From the NCBI GenBank assembly GCA_937879965.1, contig CALFMP010000037.1, forward strand, positions 922,767-986,766: a DNA stretch of 64,000 nucleotides, read 5' to 3'. A program made the translations under genes and the position numbers. Of this stretch, positions 46,632-54,606 are shown piece by piece (position 1 is the first letter of the stretch; each line of letters starts with the position of its first letter). Under the pieces are notes generated by a model, which was given only the letters and a program-made list of their open reading frames with translations, was not told the origin of the DNA and did not search any database. This DNA is from QKMZ01 sp012965515. Lineage in GTDB: Bacteria; Cyanobacteriota; Vampirovibrionia; Obscuribacterales; Obscuribacteraceae.

Positions 46632-48988
46632 TAGAAGTCTTCTTTCACTTCGTCACGAGCAATCAGTCTTTCCGCCTGCATGCACATCATCATAAACTTT
46701 TCGGGCACATTGGGCGCGCGATTGAATTGCCTGCACAGGTCGACAGTTCTTCGCAAAGCACGCACGACATCACCTTCATCGTAAGTCGTCGCCAGCCGCA
46801 TCTGTTCCCATGTTGCGCCCTGCGCCCACATCTCAGTCAAACCGGAAAAGGTCGGAGCAATAGAGATTGGAATATCAACGTCGAAGTCTCTTTGTGTTCT
46901 AAAAAGCTCGCGACCCAATTTCCCAATCTTGTCGAAAGCCAGCTCTGCCTCAGGACTTACACGAGTTCGAATCGGCTCGTGCATGCGTCCTTCTTCTGTC
47001 ACCAGCGCCGTCATCATGGCGGCGAATTGGGCGGGAGTCAGATGATCGAGCAAACCATTTATCGCCACTTCGCAAAGGAATAGTTCATTCGTACCTCTGA
47101 TTGACGACGCCATTTGACCGTACTTAGTCGGCTTGTCGCCATCCAGATATCCTTTCAAACGCAGAATGTCCGTGAGAGCAACAAAAGTGCGCCAGTATTT
47201 AGTCGTTTCTCTCTGAATCCTTCGATCGAATTCTTTGATGCGACGATCTAATTGACGCTCACGCTCGGTCTGCTTACTGCAAGGCTTTTGCACTGGGCAG
47301 CCATGACACGGCATAGCGTAAGCTTCCGCAAGCGCCGCCGAAATATCGTTGCGCACTGCGCTCAGCGCTTCTTCCGCCGACGGGTCAACTTTGCCTTTGC
47401 CCTGCTTCAGTCCCCGTTCCATGCTCTTCAATTGTTTGTGCTTGGCGCGAATTGCCTCCAGGCGTTTAGCGTAGAGTGGCAAATCGCCAAGAACATCAGG
47501 GCAGAGCGGATCTTTCAAACGCTCCAGCTCTTTTTCCCAACCCATCTTTTGTTCGTACAGAGGTTCTAATTGATGATTGATGAGAAACTGTCCAAAGCTT
47601 CGTTCGATCAAATCACGCGCTTCGTCGAGCGTATGGCGCTCGAGCAGATTCAAAACCATGCCGTAAGATGGCGTGAAACGGCTAGATAAGGGGTCGGCCT
47701 CAGCAGTAGCGAGCTTGGCTCCATCTTCAACACTTTCAAATGGATGGTGCAAAACGACAACGTTTCCAACTTCATCCATACCGCGACGTCCAGCACGACC
47801 GGACATTTGGAGGAACTCGGACGCGCGTAATTGACGATGCCCTTCATCTGCACGTTTTGAAATCGAACTGATGACAGTAGTTCGTGCAGGCATGTTTATA
47901 CCGGCGGCGAGCGTTTCCGTTGCAAAGACAACCTTCAGCAAACCACGTATGAAGAGCTTCTCCACCATCGCCTTCCAGCTCGGCAACATACCGGCATGGT
48001 GAACGGACATACCTTCAAACAGATATGGAAGGTGCGGGTGATTTCTTAGATTCGGATACTCGTTGACGAAACCATCTACCGCGATCTTAAGCTCTGCTTG
48101 CTCTTCTTTGGAAAGGAGCGGGATGCCTCGCGCTTTTTTCATCGCATCTTCGCAGCCGCGTCGAGAGAACAAAAAGTAAATCGCAGGTAGCATATTGCGG
48201 GCGGAGAGTTGTCCGAGCACATCGCCAGGATGCGCTCCCAATGCAGGAATTGAGCGATGCTTGCGATCCCGATGCATCTGCTTTTTGGCACCAAATCGAT
48301 TCTTCAACAAAGTATTTACAACTTTGCCAGGACTCAATAATGGATAAATACGCCGGTCACCAAAGTAATAGAAACGCAGTGGCACAGGGCGAAAACTAGA
48401 CAACACCAGGGCCGTCGGTCCATGAGTTTCATCAATCCATGTCGTTAATTCATCTGCGTTTGCAACCGTGGCAGAAAGCGCCACGAGTTGAATATCTTTG
48501 GGAGCATAGATAATCGATTCTTCCCAAACCGTGCCGCGTTCAGGATCGTTCATATAATGGCATTCATCCAGAACCACGGAAGAAACATCCTGCAAGTTCC
48601 TGCGCGTGTCACCGAGGATGGTGCCATACAACATATTGCGGAATACTTCCGTCGTCATAACGACAACGCGTCCGTCTCGGTTGATTGATATATCGCCGGT
48701 CAGCAAGCCGACTTTGTCGTCGCCGTATTTTGCTCTGAAGTCATGAAACTTCTGATTTGAAAGAGCTTTCAAAGGAGTCGTGTAATAGCAGCGCTTGTTC
48801 ATGCTCAGCGCTTGCTCGATTGCAAATTCGGCTATAACTGTTTTTCCGGCTCCGGTAGGAGCGCAGACGACTACACTCTTGCCTTCCTCAAGGTGTTTGA
48901 TTGCCTCGAGCTGGAAATCGTCGAGCTGAAAAGCGAAGAGATCGGTTGGGCTGAATTGCACCTTGTTTAGTCGTGACTCCGGAAACAA
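46631..48988 (-). CDS. Ski2/Mtr4-like superfamily 2 RNA helicase
   Basis: About 785 residues. Walker A is APTGAGKT. The DEVH-type box is VVLDECHYMND, with SATVAN as motif III. The C-terminal helicase domain has ETLAAGINMPARTTVIS and QMSGRAGRRGMDEVG. The DSHCT-type C-terminal domain follows (AQGATWEQMRLATTYDEGDVVRALRRTVDLCRQ). Such proteins process or remodel RNA. Longer versions of the frame run antisense through the tRNA-Pro gene and are not real. The start is uncertain: TTG 48988 or GTG 48961. The best SD (GGAGG) instead precedes an 10-codon ATG ORF (MMITCFRSHD) that could be a leader peptide. Confidence 0.88.
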   Translation of the reverse strand: MFPESRLNKVQFSPTDLFAFQLDDFQLEAIKHLEEGKSVVVCAPTGAGKTVIAEFAIEQALSMNKRCYYTTPLKALSNQKFHDFRAKYGDDKVGLLTGDISINRDGRVVVMTTEVFRNMLYGTILGDTRRNLQDVSSVVLDECHYMNDPERGTVWEESIIYAPKDIQLVALSATVANADELTTWIDETHGPTALVLSSFRPVPLRFYYFGDRRIYPLLSPGKVVNTLLKNRFGAKKQMHRDRKHRSIPALGAHPGDVLGQLSARNMLPAIYFLFSRRGCEDAMKKARGIPLLSKEEQAELKIAVDGFVNEYPNLRNHPHLPYLFEGMSVHHAGMLPSWKAMVEKLFIRGLLKVVFATETLAAGINMPARTTVISSISKRADEGHRQLRASEFLQMSGRAGRRGMDEVGNVVVLHHPFESVEDGAKLATAEADPLSSRFTPSYGMVLNLLERHTLDEARDLIERSFGQFLINHQLEPLYEQKMGWEKELERLKDPLCPDVLGDLPLYAKRLEAIRAKHKQLKSMERGLKQGKGKVDPSAEEALSAVRNDISAALAEAYAMPCHGCPVQKPCSKQTERERQLDRRIKEFDRRIQRETTKYWRTFVALTDILRLKGYLDGDKPTKYGQMASSIRGTNELFLCEVAINGLLDHLTPAQFAAMMTALVTEEGRMHEPIRTRVSPEAELAFDKIGKLGRELFRTQRDFDVDIPISIAPTFSGLTEMWAQGATWEQMRLATTYDEGDVVRALRRTVDLCRQFNRAPNVPEKFMMMCMQAERLIARDEVKEDF

Positions 48989-49001
48989 GTAATCATCATA
49001 G

Positions 49002-49007
49002 TATAAT
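49002..49007 (+). promoter_or_regulatory. -10 box of tRNA-Pro gene
   Basis: A consensus TATAAT lies 18 bases before the tRNA 5' end. No clear -35 box is visible at the usual distance. Confidence 0.55.
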
Positions 49008-49024
49008 TGCCTCCAGATGCGTTG

Positions 49025-49099
49025 CGGGACGTGGCGCAGGGGTAGCGCGCACCTTTGGGGTGGGTGAGGCCGGAGGTTCGAATCCTCTCGTCCCGACCA
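49025..49099 (+). tRNA. tRNA-Pro (anticodon GGG)
   Basis: The cloverleaf is complete. The acceptor CGGGACG pairs with CGTCCCG. The D-stem GCGC pairs with GCGC. The anticodon stem CACCT/GGGTG encloses loop TTGGGGT, with anticodon GGG. The T-arm is GGAGG-TTCGAAT-CCTCT. CCA is encoded. A palindromic spacer element followed by five T forms its terminator. Confidence 0.95.
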
Positions 49100-49100
49100 T

Positions 49101-49131
49101 TGTAGGGGCGACGCCATGCGTCGCCCTTTTT
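49101..49131 (+). terminator. spacer palindrome acting as tRNA terminator
   Basis: GGGCGACG (from 49106) and CGTCGCCC (to 49126) form an 8-bp stem around CCATG, followed by TTTTT. It begins two bases after the tRNA CCA and belongs to the TGTAGGGGCG palindrome family of this window. Confidence 0.8.
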
Positions 49132-49197
49132 GCTTAAGAACCGGCGTGGGGAAGCGTTACACGCGCCCTTCCCTGTTTTCAATGGCAACGTCAATGA

Positions 49198-49362
49198 GGG
49201 CGCATGCAATACACTCCTACGCCCAAACCTGGGCGCATGCAATGCGCCCCTACGCCTAAACCTGGGCGCATGCAACGCGCTCCTACACCTAAACCTGGGC
49301 GCATGCAATGCGCTCCTACGCCTAAACCTGGGCGCATGCAATGCGCCCCTACGCTCTAAACG
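49198..49362. repeat. 33-bp tandem repeat array, five copies
   Basis: GGGCGCATGCAATGCGCCCC-like units begin at 49198, 49231, 49264, 49297 and 49330, joined by TACGCCTAAACCT. Each unit holds the GGGCGCATGCAATGCGCCC palindrome. Variation is limited to a few positions, including paired changes. There are no distinct spacers and no cas genes, so it is not CRISPR. Confidence 0.9.
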
Positions 49363-49742
49363 CGGGCGCGACGGCGCAAACGGGCAACTGCGAGGCGATT
49401 CGGGCAATCGCCAGATTGGGCGGTGGCTTCAATAGAGTATGGCAAATTAGGAGAGAGCTGCTCTACTTGCGCCAACTCTGCTCGCATACTGGCTGATTCT
49501 TTCTCTGGAATCGGCGGGAAGTCCAACTGAGGTAGCTTTTGCGGGGACTGCGGTTTGCTGAAAACGGGGGTTTCTACAGTACTGCGTATCGTATGAGTAA
49601 GCCCCCTGCTCGCATCTATAGAATGGATACTGTCAAAGCATGGGTTAAGATGCACGAAAGCGCGCAGCTTAAGCTTCAAGATCGCCTTGATGTGATCGTC
49701 CAAATGCTCGAGTGCCACTATAGACTCGCCGCCTGTCGGCAT
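49356..49742 (-). CDS. possible small protein downstream of sigma factor gene
   Basis: 128 residues from ATG 49742 with GAGG eight bases upstream. The first ~45 residues look protein-like (GGESIVALEHLDDHIKAILKLKLRAFVHLNPCF). The rest is Pro/Gln-rich, ending in a basic RLRRRARV tail next to the 33-bp repeat array. I recognise no family. An overlapping 101-residue + strand frame (49539-49844) competes with it; the - strand frame has the better SD. Confidence 0.4.
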   Translation of the reverse strand: MPTGGESIVALEHLDDHIKAILKLKLRAFVHLNPCFDSIHSIDASRGLTHTIRSTVETPVFSKPQSPQKLPQLDFPPIPEKESASMRAELAQVEQLSPNLPYSIEATAQSGDCPNRLAVARLRRRARV

Positions 49743-49915
49743 TATCTGTTCCTCACCCAAAATGTAGTAAAAGTGGTTGCGCTGGATATACGGCTTGGGG
49801 ACTGGGTTTTAATAAAGAACCGCCCCTTAAACGCCAAATGTTAGCAGGGATTAAATGGTTGTCAATCTTGACATCCACCCGACTTCAAGAATTAATTTCG
49901 AAGATTTTTCGACAA

Positions 49916-50731
49916 TTACTGCTCAGGGGGAGCGCACTTGCGGTGAGATAGAACCCCATCGTTTTGCATGATTTCTTTCAGGCGCTTCAGCCCTGTGTGT
50001 ACTGCACGCGACACGCCCATCTCTGAAAGACCAAGCACTGTGGCGGTTTCCTTTTGAGAGAGATCGTAGAAATAGACGAACTCAACAATCTGCCGCGTCC
50101 TGTCTCCCAGCTTCTTGAGCGCCTGAGCGACGAGCTCGCGCTCTTCATTCGACGACAACTGCTCCTGGTAGCGCTTATCCGGCACGGTTTCACTCAGGCT
50201 ACGGCGATCATCTCGGTCGTCATCTTCGCTCTGCGAGTCGAAAGATTCATAGTGAATGCGAGCCTCCCAGGACTGCTGAGCCTCCAGCACTTCCTGAACG
50301 GTAAAACCGGAATAGATTGCCAGCTCGTTTACAGACGGAACATGGTCCAAAACTTTCGTCAGCTTCTCTTCAAGCTGCGCCAGCTGGGAATTCATCTCGG
50401 TAAGACGCCGCGGTACCTGGACTAATGAGCAATGGTCACGCAGATAATGACGAATCTCGCCCCTTATATAACAAGTGGCGAGTGTTTTGAAGCTTGCAGA
50501 GCGAGCTCTGCGCGGATCGTAATATTTGATAGCCTTGAGAAGCCCGATCGAGCCGACCTGAACGAGGTCTTCGGTATAGTCAGGGTTGAACTGAGCGTAA
50601 CGCCGCGCAAACTGCCGCACCAGCGGCATGTATTGGCGAACCAAATCGTCAGTCTCTTCCTCCTTAAGGTAGGCAGGAGCCTGCTTTGGTGAGCGCTTGG
50701 CAGTTTTAGACTCGGGATAAGAGGTTTCCAT
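49916..50731 (-). CDS. RNA polymerase sigma factor, SigB/SigF-like (group 3)
   Basis: 271 residues from ATG 50731, with AGGA eight bases upstream; TTG 50797 would add 22 residues. Region 2 is visible as VRQYMPLVRQFARRYAQFNPDYTEDLVQVGSIGLLKAIKYYDPRR. Region 3 is VPRRL with VPSVNELAIYSGFTVQEVLEA. Region 4 is LGDRTRQIVEFVYFYDLSQKETATVLGLSEMGVSRAVHTGLKRLKE. It resembles general-stress or motility alternative sigma factors of Gram-positives and cyanobacteria (SigB/SigF). No anti-sigma gene is adjacent. The divergent neighbour is a histidine kinase, about 250 bases away. Confidence 0.93.
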   Translation of the reverse strand: METSYPESKTAKRSPKQAPAYLKEEETDDLVRQYMPLVRQFARRYAQFNPDYTEDLVQVGSIGLLKAIKYYDPRRARSASFKTLATCYIRGEIRHYLRDHCSLVQVPRRLTEMNSQLAQLEEKLTKVLDHVPSVNELAIYSGFTVQEVLEAQQSWEARIHYESFDSQSEDDDRDDRRSLSETVPDKRYQEQLSSNEERELVAQALKKLGDRTRQIVEFVYFYDLSQKETATVLGLSEMGVSRAVHTGLKRLKEIMQNDGVLSHRKCAPPEQ

Positions 50732-50970
50732 ATCTGGCTTCCTATTTGCTATGGATTCGCTTCTTGCCCCCCTCTCCCGTTTTTCCCCTGACAACAATGA
50801 TTTAAACAGTCAGGAGCTTTGGAATTCGCCACAGTTGTGGAGTGCAATCGCTTAATTCCGATAGAATTGGTCTAGGCCGAGGTTTCCACAAAGTCTGTGC
50901 TGAACTGTAATGTGTAGAGGCACATACAAAGGAAATAGCGCACTTCCAACCCGATGCGCATCACCCATTA

Positions 50971-50976
50971 AGAGGA
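50971..50976 (+). promoter_or_regulatory. ribosome binding site pointing to an AUU start
   Basis: AGAGGA lies seven bases before ATT 50984. The frame from there reads ISTKEPPQHLKAPRTVDK, a natural N-terminus, and no standard start codon occurs before TTG 51011. Confidence 0.6.
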
Positions 50977-50983
50977 TCAGGCG

Positions 50984-52996
50984 ATTAGTACTAAAGAACC
51001 GCCTCAGCATTTGAAAGCCCCGCGAACAGTCGACAAGCTGATCGTCATGTGGGCGCGCGTTTCAGCGCAGAAGCAATTGCTCGTGCTGGGAATTCTAAGC
51101 ATCTCGGCACTCGTCACCTTCACCGCCTGGGTCTGGGTCGATCGTGCGCAGCGCGTACTCAACCAATCAGTGGAGCAATTTGGCGTGGCACTGGCACACG
51201 CCCTTGCGCGAGGCGGAGCAGAGTCCCTAACCCACGACGGCAACCTCGAAGGGCTCAAATACTACATTTTGACCGAATGTCAGAAAACACCATCGATCGT
51301 TTACATCGTATTCTGCGACCCCAGCGGCAAGGTGATGCTCGACAGCGAGTCGCTTAGATCGAGAAACAACGACACCCGGCCAATCTTTCCCATCTTTAAA
51401 GAATCACCCGAAAAGTACGCCACGCCCAACGTTTTCCCCAGCCCGCTCGGTTACAGGCCGGTCACAAACATAGCAGTGCCGATGGAGAAAAACAGCGAAA
51501 AGCTCGGTATGTGCTGGGTTGGGTTGGACAGTAATGCGTTTACCATTTTGGGAACGCAGAAAGAAACACGCAACTTCCTTGTATCAATCTTCGGTCTGGT
51601 AGGGCTTTTGGGCGCGCTCGGTTTGTGGGCGAACTATGCATTGATCAATCGCCCACTGCGAATTCTCTCGCAAGGTGCAAGCGAAATTGCCGCAGGGCGT
51701 TTCGGACACCAGATCAAATCGCAACGTGCCGGTCGCGAAATCGACCACGTGGTCAATGCTTTCAACTACATGTCCAGCCGATTGCAACAGTACGACAAAC
51801 AGAACGTCGACACTCTGATGGCGGAGAGAAACAAATACATCTCCGAGCGCAACAAGTTAGAGCTCGTGCTGATGTCCATCGCCGACGGTGTCGTGGTCTG
51901 CGACCGCGACAACAAAGTGCAGATCGTCAACGCCGCGGCAACGCAGTTGTTTGCGAAAGAAGCGAAAGAATTGCTCGGCAAGCCGCTCATCTTCTGCACC
52001 GAAGAACCGGACTCACCGGCAATTTGCCACATTGTTCAAGCTTTCACAGATACGGTTTCGCCAGGCACTCTCGAGCCGGTTGTGCAATCAATTCACCTTG
52101 GCGATTTGACGGTTCGTATGCACATTGCGCCGATCAGCTTGAACCAGGAATTCCTTGGGTCAGTAATGATCATGCACGACGTGACGCGCGAAGCTGAACT
52201 CGAAAAGATGAAAAACGAGTTTATATCAAACGTTTCGCACGAACTGCGCACCCCGATTACTTCGATCAAGACCTATGTCGATACGCTCTGTAATCACGGC
52301 GAGAAGTTAGATCCGGATATCTACCGCGAATTCCTCGACATCATCGACAATGAAGCCGACCGTTTGATGTATCTCGTCAATGACGTGCTGGAACTCAGCC
52401 GCATCGAAGAGGGCGATAGAGAATTGGAGTTGATCGCATTCCCCGTTTTCGACGCGGTCGAGCAAGCGGTGCGTTCGGTCAACTTGATGGCGCGCGACCG
52501 CGAACTGGAGCTGAAAGTTACGCAAGGTCCAGACGTACCGGATGTATATATGAATCGCGAATCGATCGAACGCGTAGCTATAAATCTTCTCACCAACGCG
52601 ATCAAATATACGCCCGCCGGTGGAACTATCGAAGTTTTGATCAACCATCTGGCTGAAAGCAAAGAAGTGCAGGTGGCTATCAAAGACAACGGTATAGGCA
52701 TTCCAGAAGAATGCTTACCGCAGATTTTTGACCGCTTCTATCGAGTCGAACGAAAGGTTCATACGATCAAAGGAACTGGTTTGGGATTGACCATAGTCAC
52801 CAAAATCATCGAGAAGCACAAAGGTCGCGTAACGGTCGAATCCGCACTGGGCCAGGGATCTACCTTCTCCTTCTTCCTGCCCACCGGTAATCCTTATGAG
52901 GAACCGGACACATTGAAAGAAGACACCATTCCACCGTCGGCAGAAGAAAACGCCCTGGCCAAGCCGAACGTCACTTCTCACGAACTAGCTTCATAA
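50984..52996 (+). CDS. membrane sensor histidine kinase with extracytoplasmic sensor, HAMP and PAS
   Basis: About 670 residues from ATT 50984, or 661 from TTG 51011. TM1 is LLVLGILSISALVTFTAWVWV. A ~150-residue extracytoplasmic domain follows (IVYIVFCDPSGKVMLDS, a Cache-like strand pattern), then TM2 (FLVSIFGLVGLLGALGLWANYAL), HAMP, a PAS domain (MSIADGVVVCDRDNKVQIVNAAA), HisKA with NVSHELRTPITS (phospho-acceptor about H419 from ATT) and HATPase with NAIKYTP, DNGIGI and GTGLGLTIV. The layout matches WalK/PhoR-type kinases. No response regulator is adjacent, so its partner is encoded elsewhere. Confidence 0.9.
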   Translation: MSTKEPPQHLKAPRTVDKLIVMWARVSAQKQLLVLGILSISALVTFTAWVWVDRAQRVLNQSVEQFGVALAHALARGGAESLTHDGNLEGLKYYILTECQKTPSIVYIVFCDPSGKVMLDSESLRSRNNDTRPIFPIFKESPEKYATPNVFPSPLGYRPVTNIAVPMEKNSEKLGMCWVGLDSNAFTILGTQKETRNFLVSIFGLVGLLGALGLWANYALINRPLRILSQGASEIAAGRFGHQIKSQRAGREIDHVVNAFNYMSSRLQQYDKQNVDTLMAERNKYISERNKLELVLMSIADGVVVCDRDNKVQIVNAAATQLFAKEAKELLGKPLIFCTEEPDSPAICHIVQAFTDTVSPGTLEPVVQSIHLGDLTVRMHIAPISLNQEFLGSVMIMHDVTREAELEKMKNEFISNVSHELRTPITSIKTYVDTLCNHGEKLDPDIYREFLDIIDNEADRLMYLVNDVLELSRIEEGDRELELIAFPVFDAVEQAVRSVNLMARDRELELKVTQGPDVPDVYMNRESIERVAINLLTNAIKYTPAGGTIEVLINHLAESKEVQVAIKDNGIGIPEECLPQIFDRFYRVERKVHTIKGTGLGLTIVTKIIEKHKGRVTVESALGQGSTFSFFLPTGNPYEEPDTLKEDTIPPSAEENALAKPNVTSHELAS

Positions 52997-53236
52997 ATTT
53001 GTTTTTTCTCACCTTCTTTTCTCATTTCGATTTGAAGCGAAAAGGGCGAGTCTCTGCGCGTCCTACGGATGCATTAAACACTTGACATCTACCACGCGGG
53101 AAGATTAGCAATATATGGCCTCCCCACCGCGTTTCCAAGAAATTGCCGTGTTATCATTGCTCCATTGACAAGGCCAAAAGCCGTGTCAGTTGACAGTTCT
53201 TGACCGATTCTTGGTCTATCCGGAATACATAGGATC

Positions 53237-53725
53237 ATGGTCCGAGTTATATATCCTGGTTCATTCGATCCTATGACTTATGGGCACTTGGACATCGTCC
53301 AACGCTCCAGCAAACTGTTTGATGAAGTGATCATGGCAGTTGTCGGCAACCCCGGGAAATCCCCGCTGCTGGCGCCTGAAGTGAGAACCGAGTTAATCAG
53401 CGAGGCGGTTAAGGATCTGAAAAACGTTTCTGTAGGTTCTTTTCAGGGGCTTACGGTTGACTACGCCAAACAGAACGACATCAAAGTTCTGATACGAGGG
53501 CTGCGAGCTATTTCCGACTTCGAAGCGGAGCTGGGAATGGAGCAGGCGAATAAGCAACTCTTTCCTGAACTAGAAACTATTTTTCTCATGACAAAAGCCG
53601 AGTATTCTTTTATCAGTTCATCCACTGTGAAGGAAATTGCCCGCCTCGGCGGTGACGTATCCCAGTTTGTCCCTCCACCTGTGAACGAATACCTGAAGAG
53701 GCATTTCAGCAGAGGCACCAAATAG
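53237..53725 (+). CDS. coaD: phosphopantetheine adenylyltransferase
   Basis: 162 residues. The nucleotidyltransferase motif PGSFDPMTYGHLDIV (T/HxGH) is at the N-terminus. FLMTKAEYSFISSSTVKEIA holds the ISSTxxR-like motif. IRGLRAISDFEAELGMEQANKQLFPELETIFL is typical of CoaD. It makes dephospho-CoA from 4'-phosphopantetheine and ATP. The stop abuts the ATG of the next gene. Confidence 0.97.
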   Translation: MVRVIYPGSFDPMTYGHLDIVQRSSKLFDEVIMAVVGNPGKSPLLAPEVRTELISEAVKDLKNVSVGSFQGLTVDYAKQNDIKVLIRGLRAISDFEAELGMEQANKQLFPELETIFLMTKAEYSFISSSTVKEIARLGGDVSQFVPPPVNEYLKRHFSRGTK

Positions 53726-54406
53726 ATGACGACGCTAACTGTATCTCCGCAACAGCAACAAGCTAATGCAGCGACCTACAAACAAACTTCGATATATAAG
53801 CATCTCGATTTGCTCGAGCATCTTATCGATGACGCCGTAGGCGTATACAAATACAAATTCATCAATGCTGATGAATTTCTCGATGTGCTCGACAAAGCTC
53901 GCGCTCGCTTGCCGGAAGAATTGAAAGAAGCTGGAGACGTCCTTCAGCGCCGCGACGAAATTTTGGGCGAGTCCCAACGTCGCTCCGAACAAATTATCGC
54001 TACCGCTCGCCGGCAAGCCGAAAACATGCTGCACGAATCTGAGCTTCTCAAAGCCGTGCAAGCTGAAGTCGAGCGCATCCGCAAGCAAGTAGTTTCTGAA
54101 GTCGAACAAATGCGCAGAGAAGCTCTGGCAGAAGCTGAAAAGATTCGCCTGGAAGCAGAAGAGCATGCAGCCGCCACCCGCGAAGGTGCCGACCACTATG
54201 CCGAATCTGTGCTGACACGCATCGACACCGACTTGCAAAACCTCGGACAACGTCTGGTTGAATCACAAACCATTGTGAGAAACGGACAACGTCTGCTCGG
54301 TCAAGTGAAGCGTCATCCTGGCTCTCCAGTATTGAACGCCGCGACAGCCGCTGCTTCGGTAACCGGATTGAACAGCCCGCTTCTCTCGAACCCGCCGCAA
54401 GTGTAG
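53726..54406 (+). CDS. coiled-coil protein co-transcribed with coaD
   Basis: 226 residues, starting directly after the coaD stop (TAG-ATG). A short Gln-rich N-terminus, then IYKHLDLLEHLIDDAVGVYKYKFINADEFLDVLDKARARLP. A continuous coiled coil from ~65 to 180 is rich in Glu, Arg and Ala (EQIIATARRQAENML, EQMRREALAEAEKIRLEAEEHAA). This resembles the stalk of ATP synthase subunit b or DivIVA-like proteins, but there is no TM segment. A role in cell division or septal scaffolding is possible. A bidirectional terminator follows. Confidence 0.75.
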   Translation: MTTLTVSPQQQQANAATYKQTSIYKHLDLLEHLIDDAVGVYKYKFINADEFLDVLDKARARLPEELKEAGDVLQRRDEILGESQRRSEQIIATARRQAENMLHESELLKAVQAEVERIRKQVVSEVEQMRREALAEAEKIRLEAEEHAAATREGADHYAESVLTRIDTDLQNLGQRLVESQTIVRNGQRLLGQVKRHPGSPVLNAATAAASVTGLNSPLLSNPPQV

Positions 54407-54430
54407 TTTCGAGAAACAAAGAATTAAAAA

Positions 54431-54455
54431 CTCCCGAGTTACCTCGGGAGTTTTT
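54431..54455. terminator. bidirectional terminator
   Basis: CTCCCGAG (54431-54438) and CTCGGGAG (54443-54450) form an 8-bp stem with five A before and five T after. It can end both the coaD transcript and that of the convergent giant gene. Confidence 0.88.
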
Positions 54456-54493
54456 CGTTAGGGCGTCAGTTAAACGTTAGGCTGTTAACGTTT

Positions 54494-54598
54494 TCTATCG
54501 CCGTAAGGCTCTTCTGTCTATCGCCGCAAGGCTTCTTCTGTAGGGTCGACGCCATGCGTCGACCGCTTCAATATACGATCAACGCAGGGCGTTGACCC
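54494..54598. repeat. spacer repeats with compensated palindrome
   Basis: TCTATCGCCG-(T/C)-AAGGCT occurs twice (54494, 54518). Then TGTAGGGTCGACGCC...GTCGACC at 54539-54564 is a palindrome of the common family in which the G-to-T change on one arm is matched by C-to-A on the other, keeping the stem. A second variant is at ~54575-54598. Confidence 0.75.
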
Positions 54599-54606
54599 AT
54601 TATCAA

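Noticed and set aside
48989..49117. N-terminal extension of the helicase frame (EDSNLRPHPPQ...)
   Set aside because: This stretch is the antisense translation of the tRNA-Pro gene, a well-known false peptide, so the gene must start downstream.
49198..49362. CRISPR array
   Set aside because: The repeats are directly adjacent palindromic units without unique spacers, and no cas gene is near.
49539..49844. 101-residue + strand gene
   Set aside because: No SD, and it overlaps a - strand frame with a better ribosome site; neither is certain.
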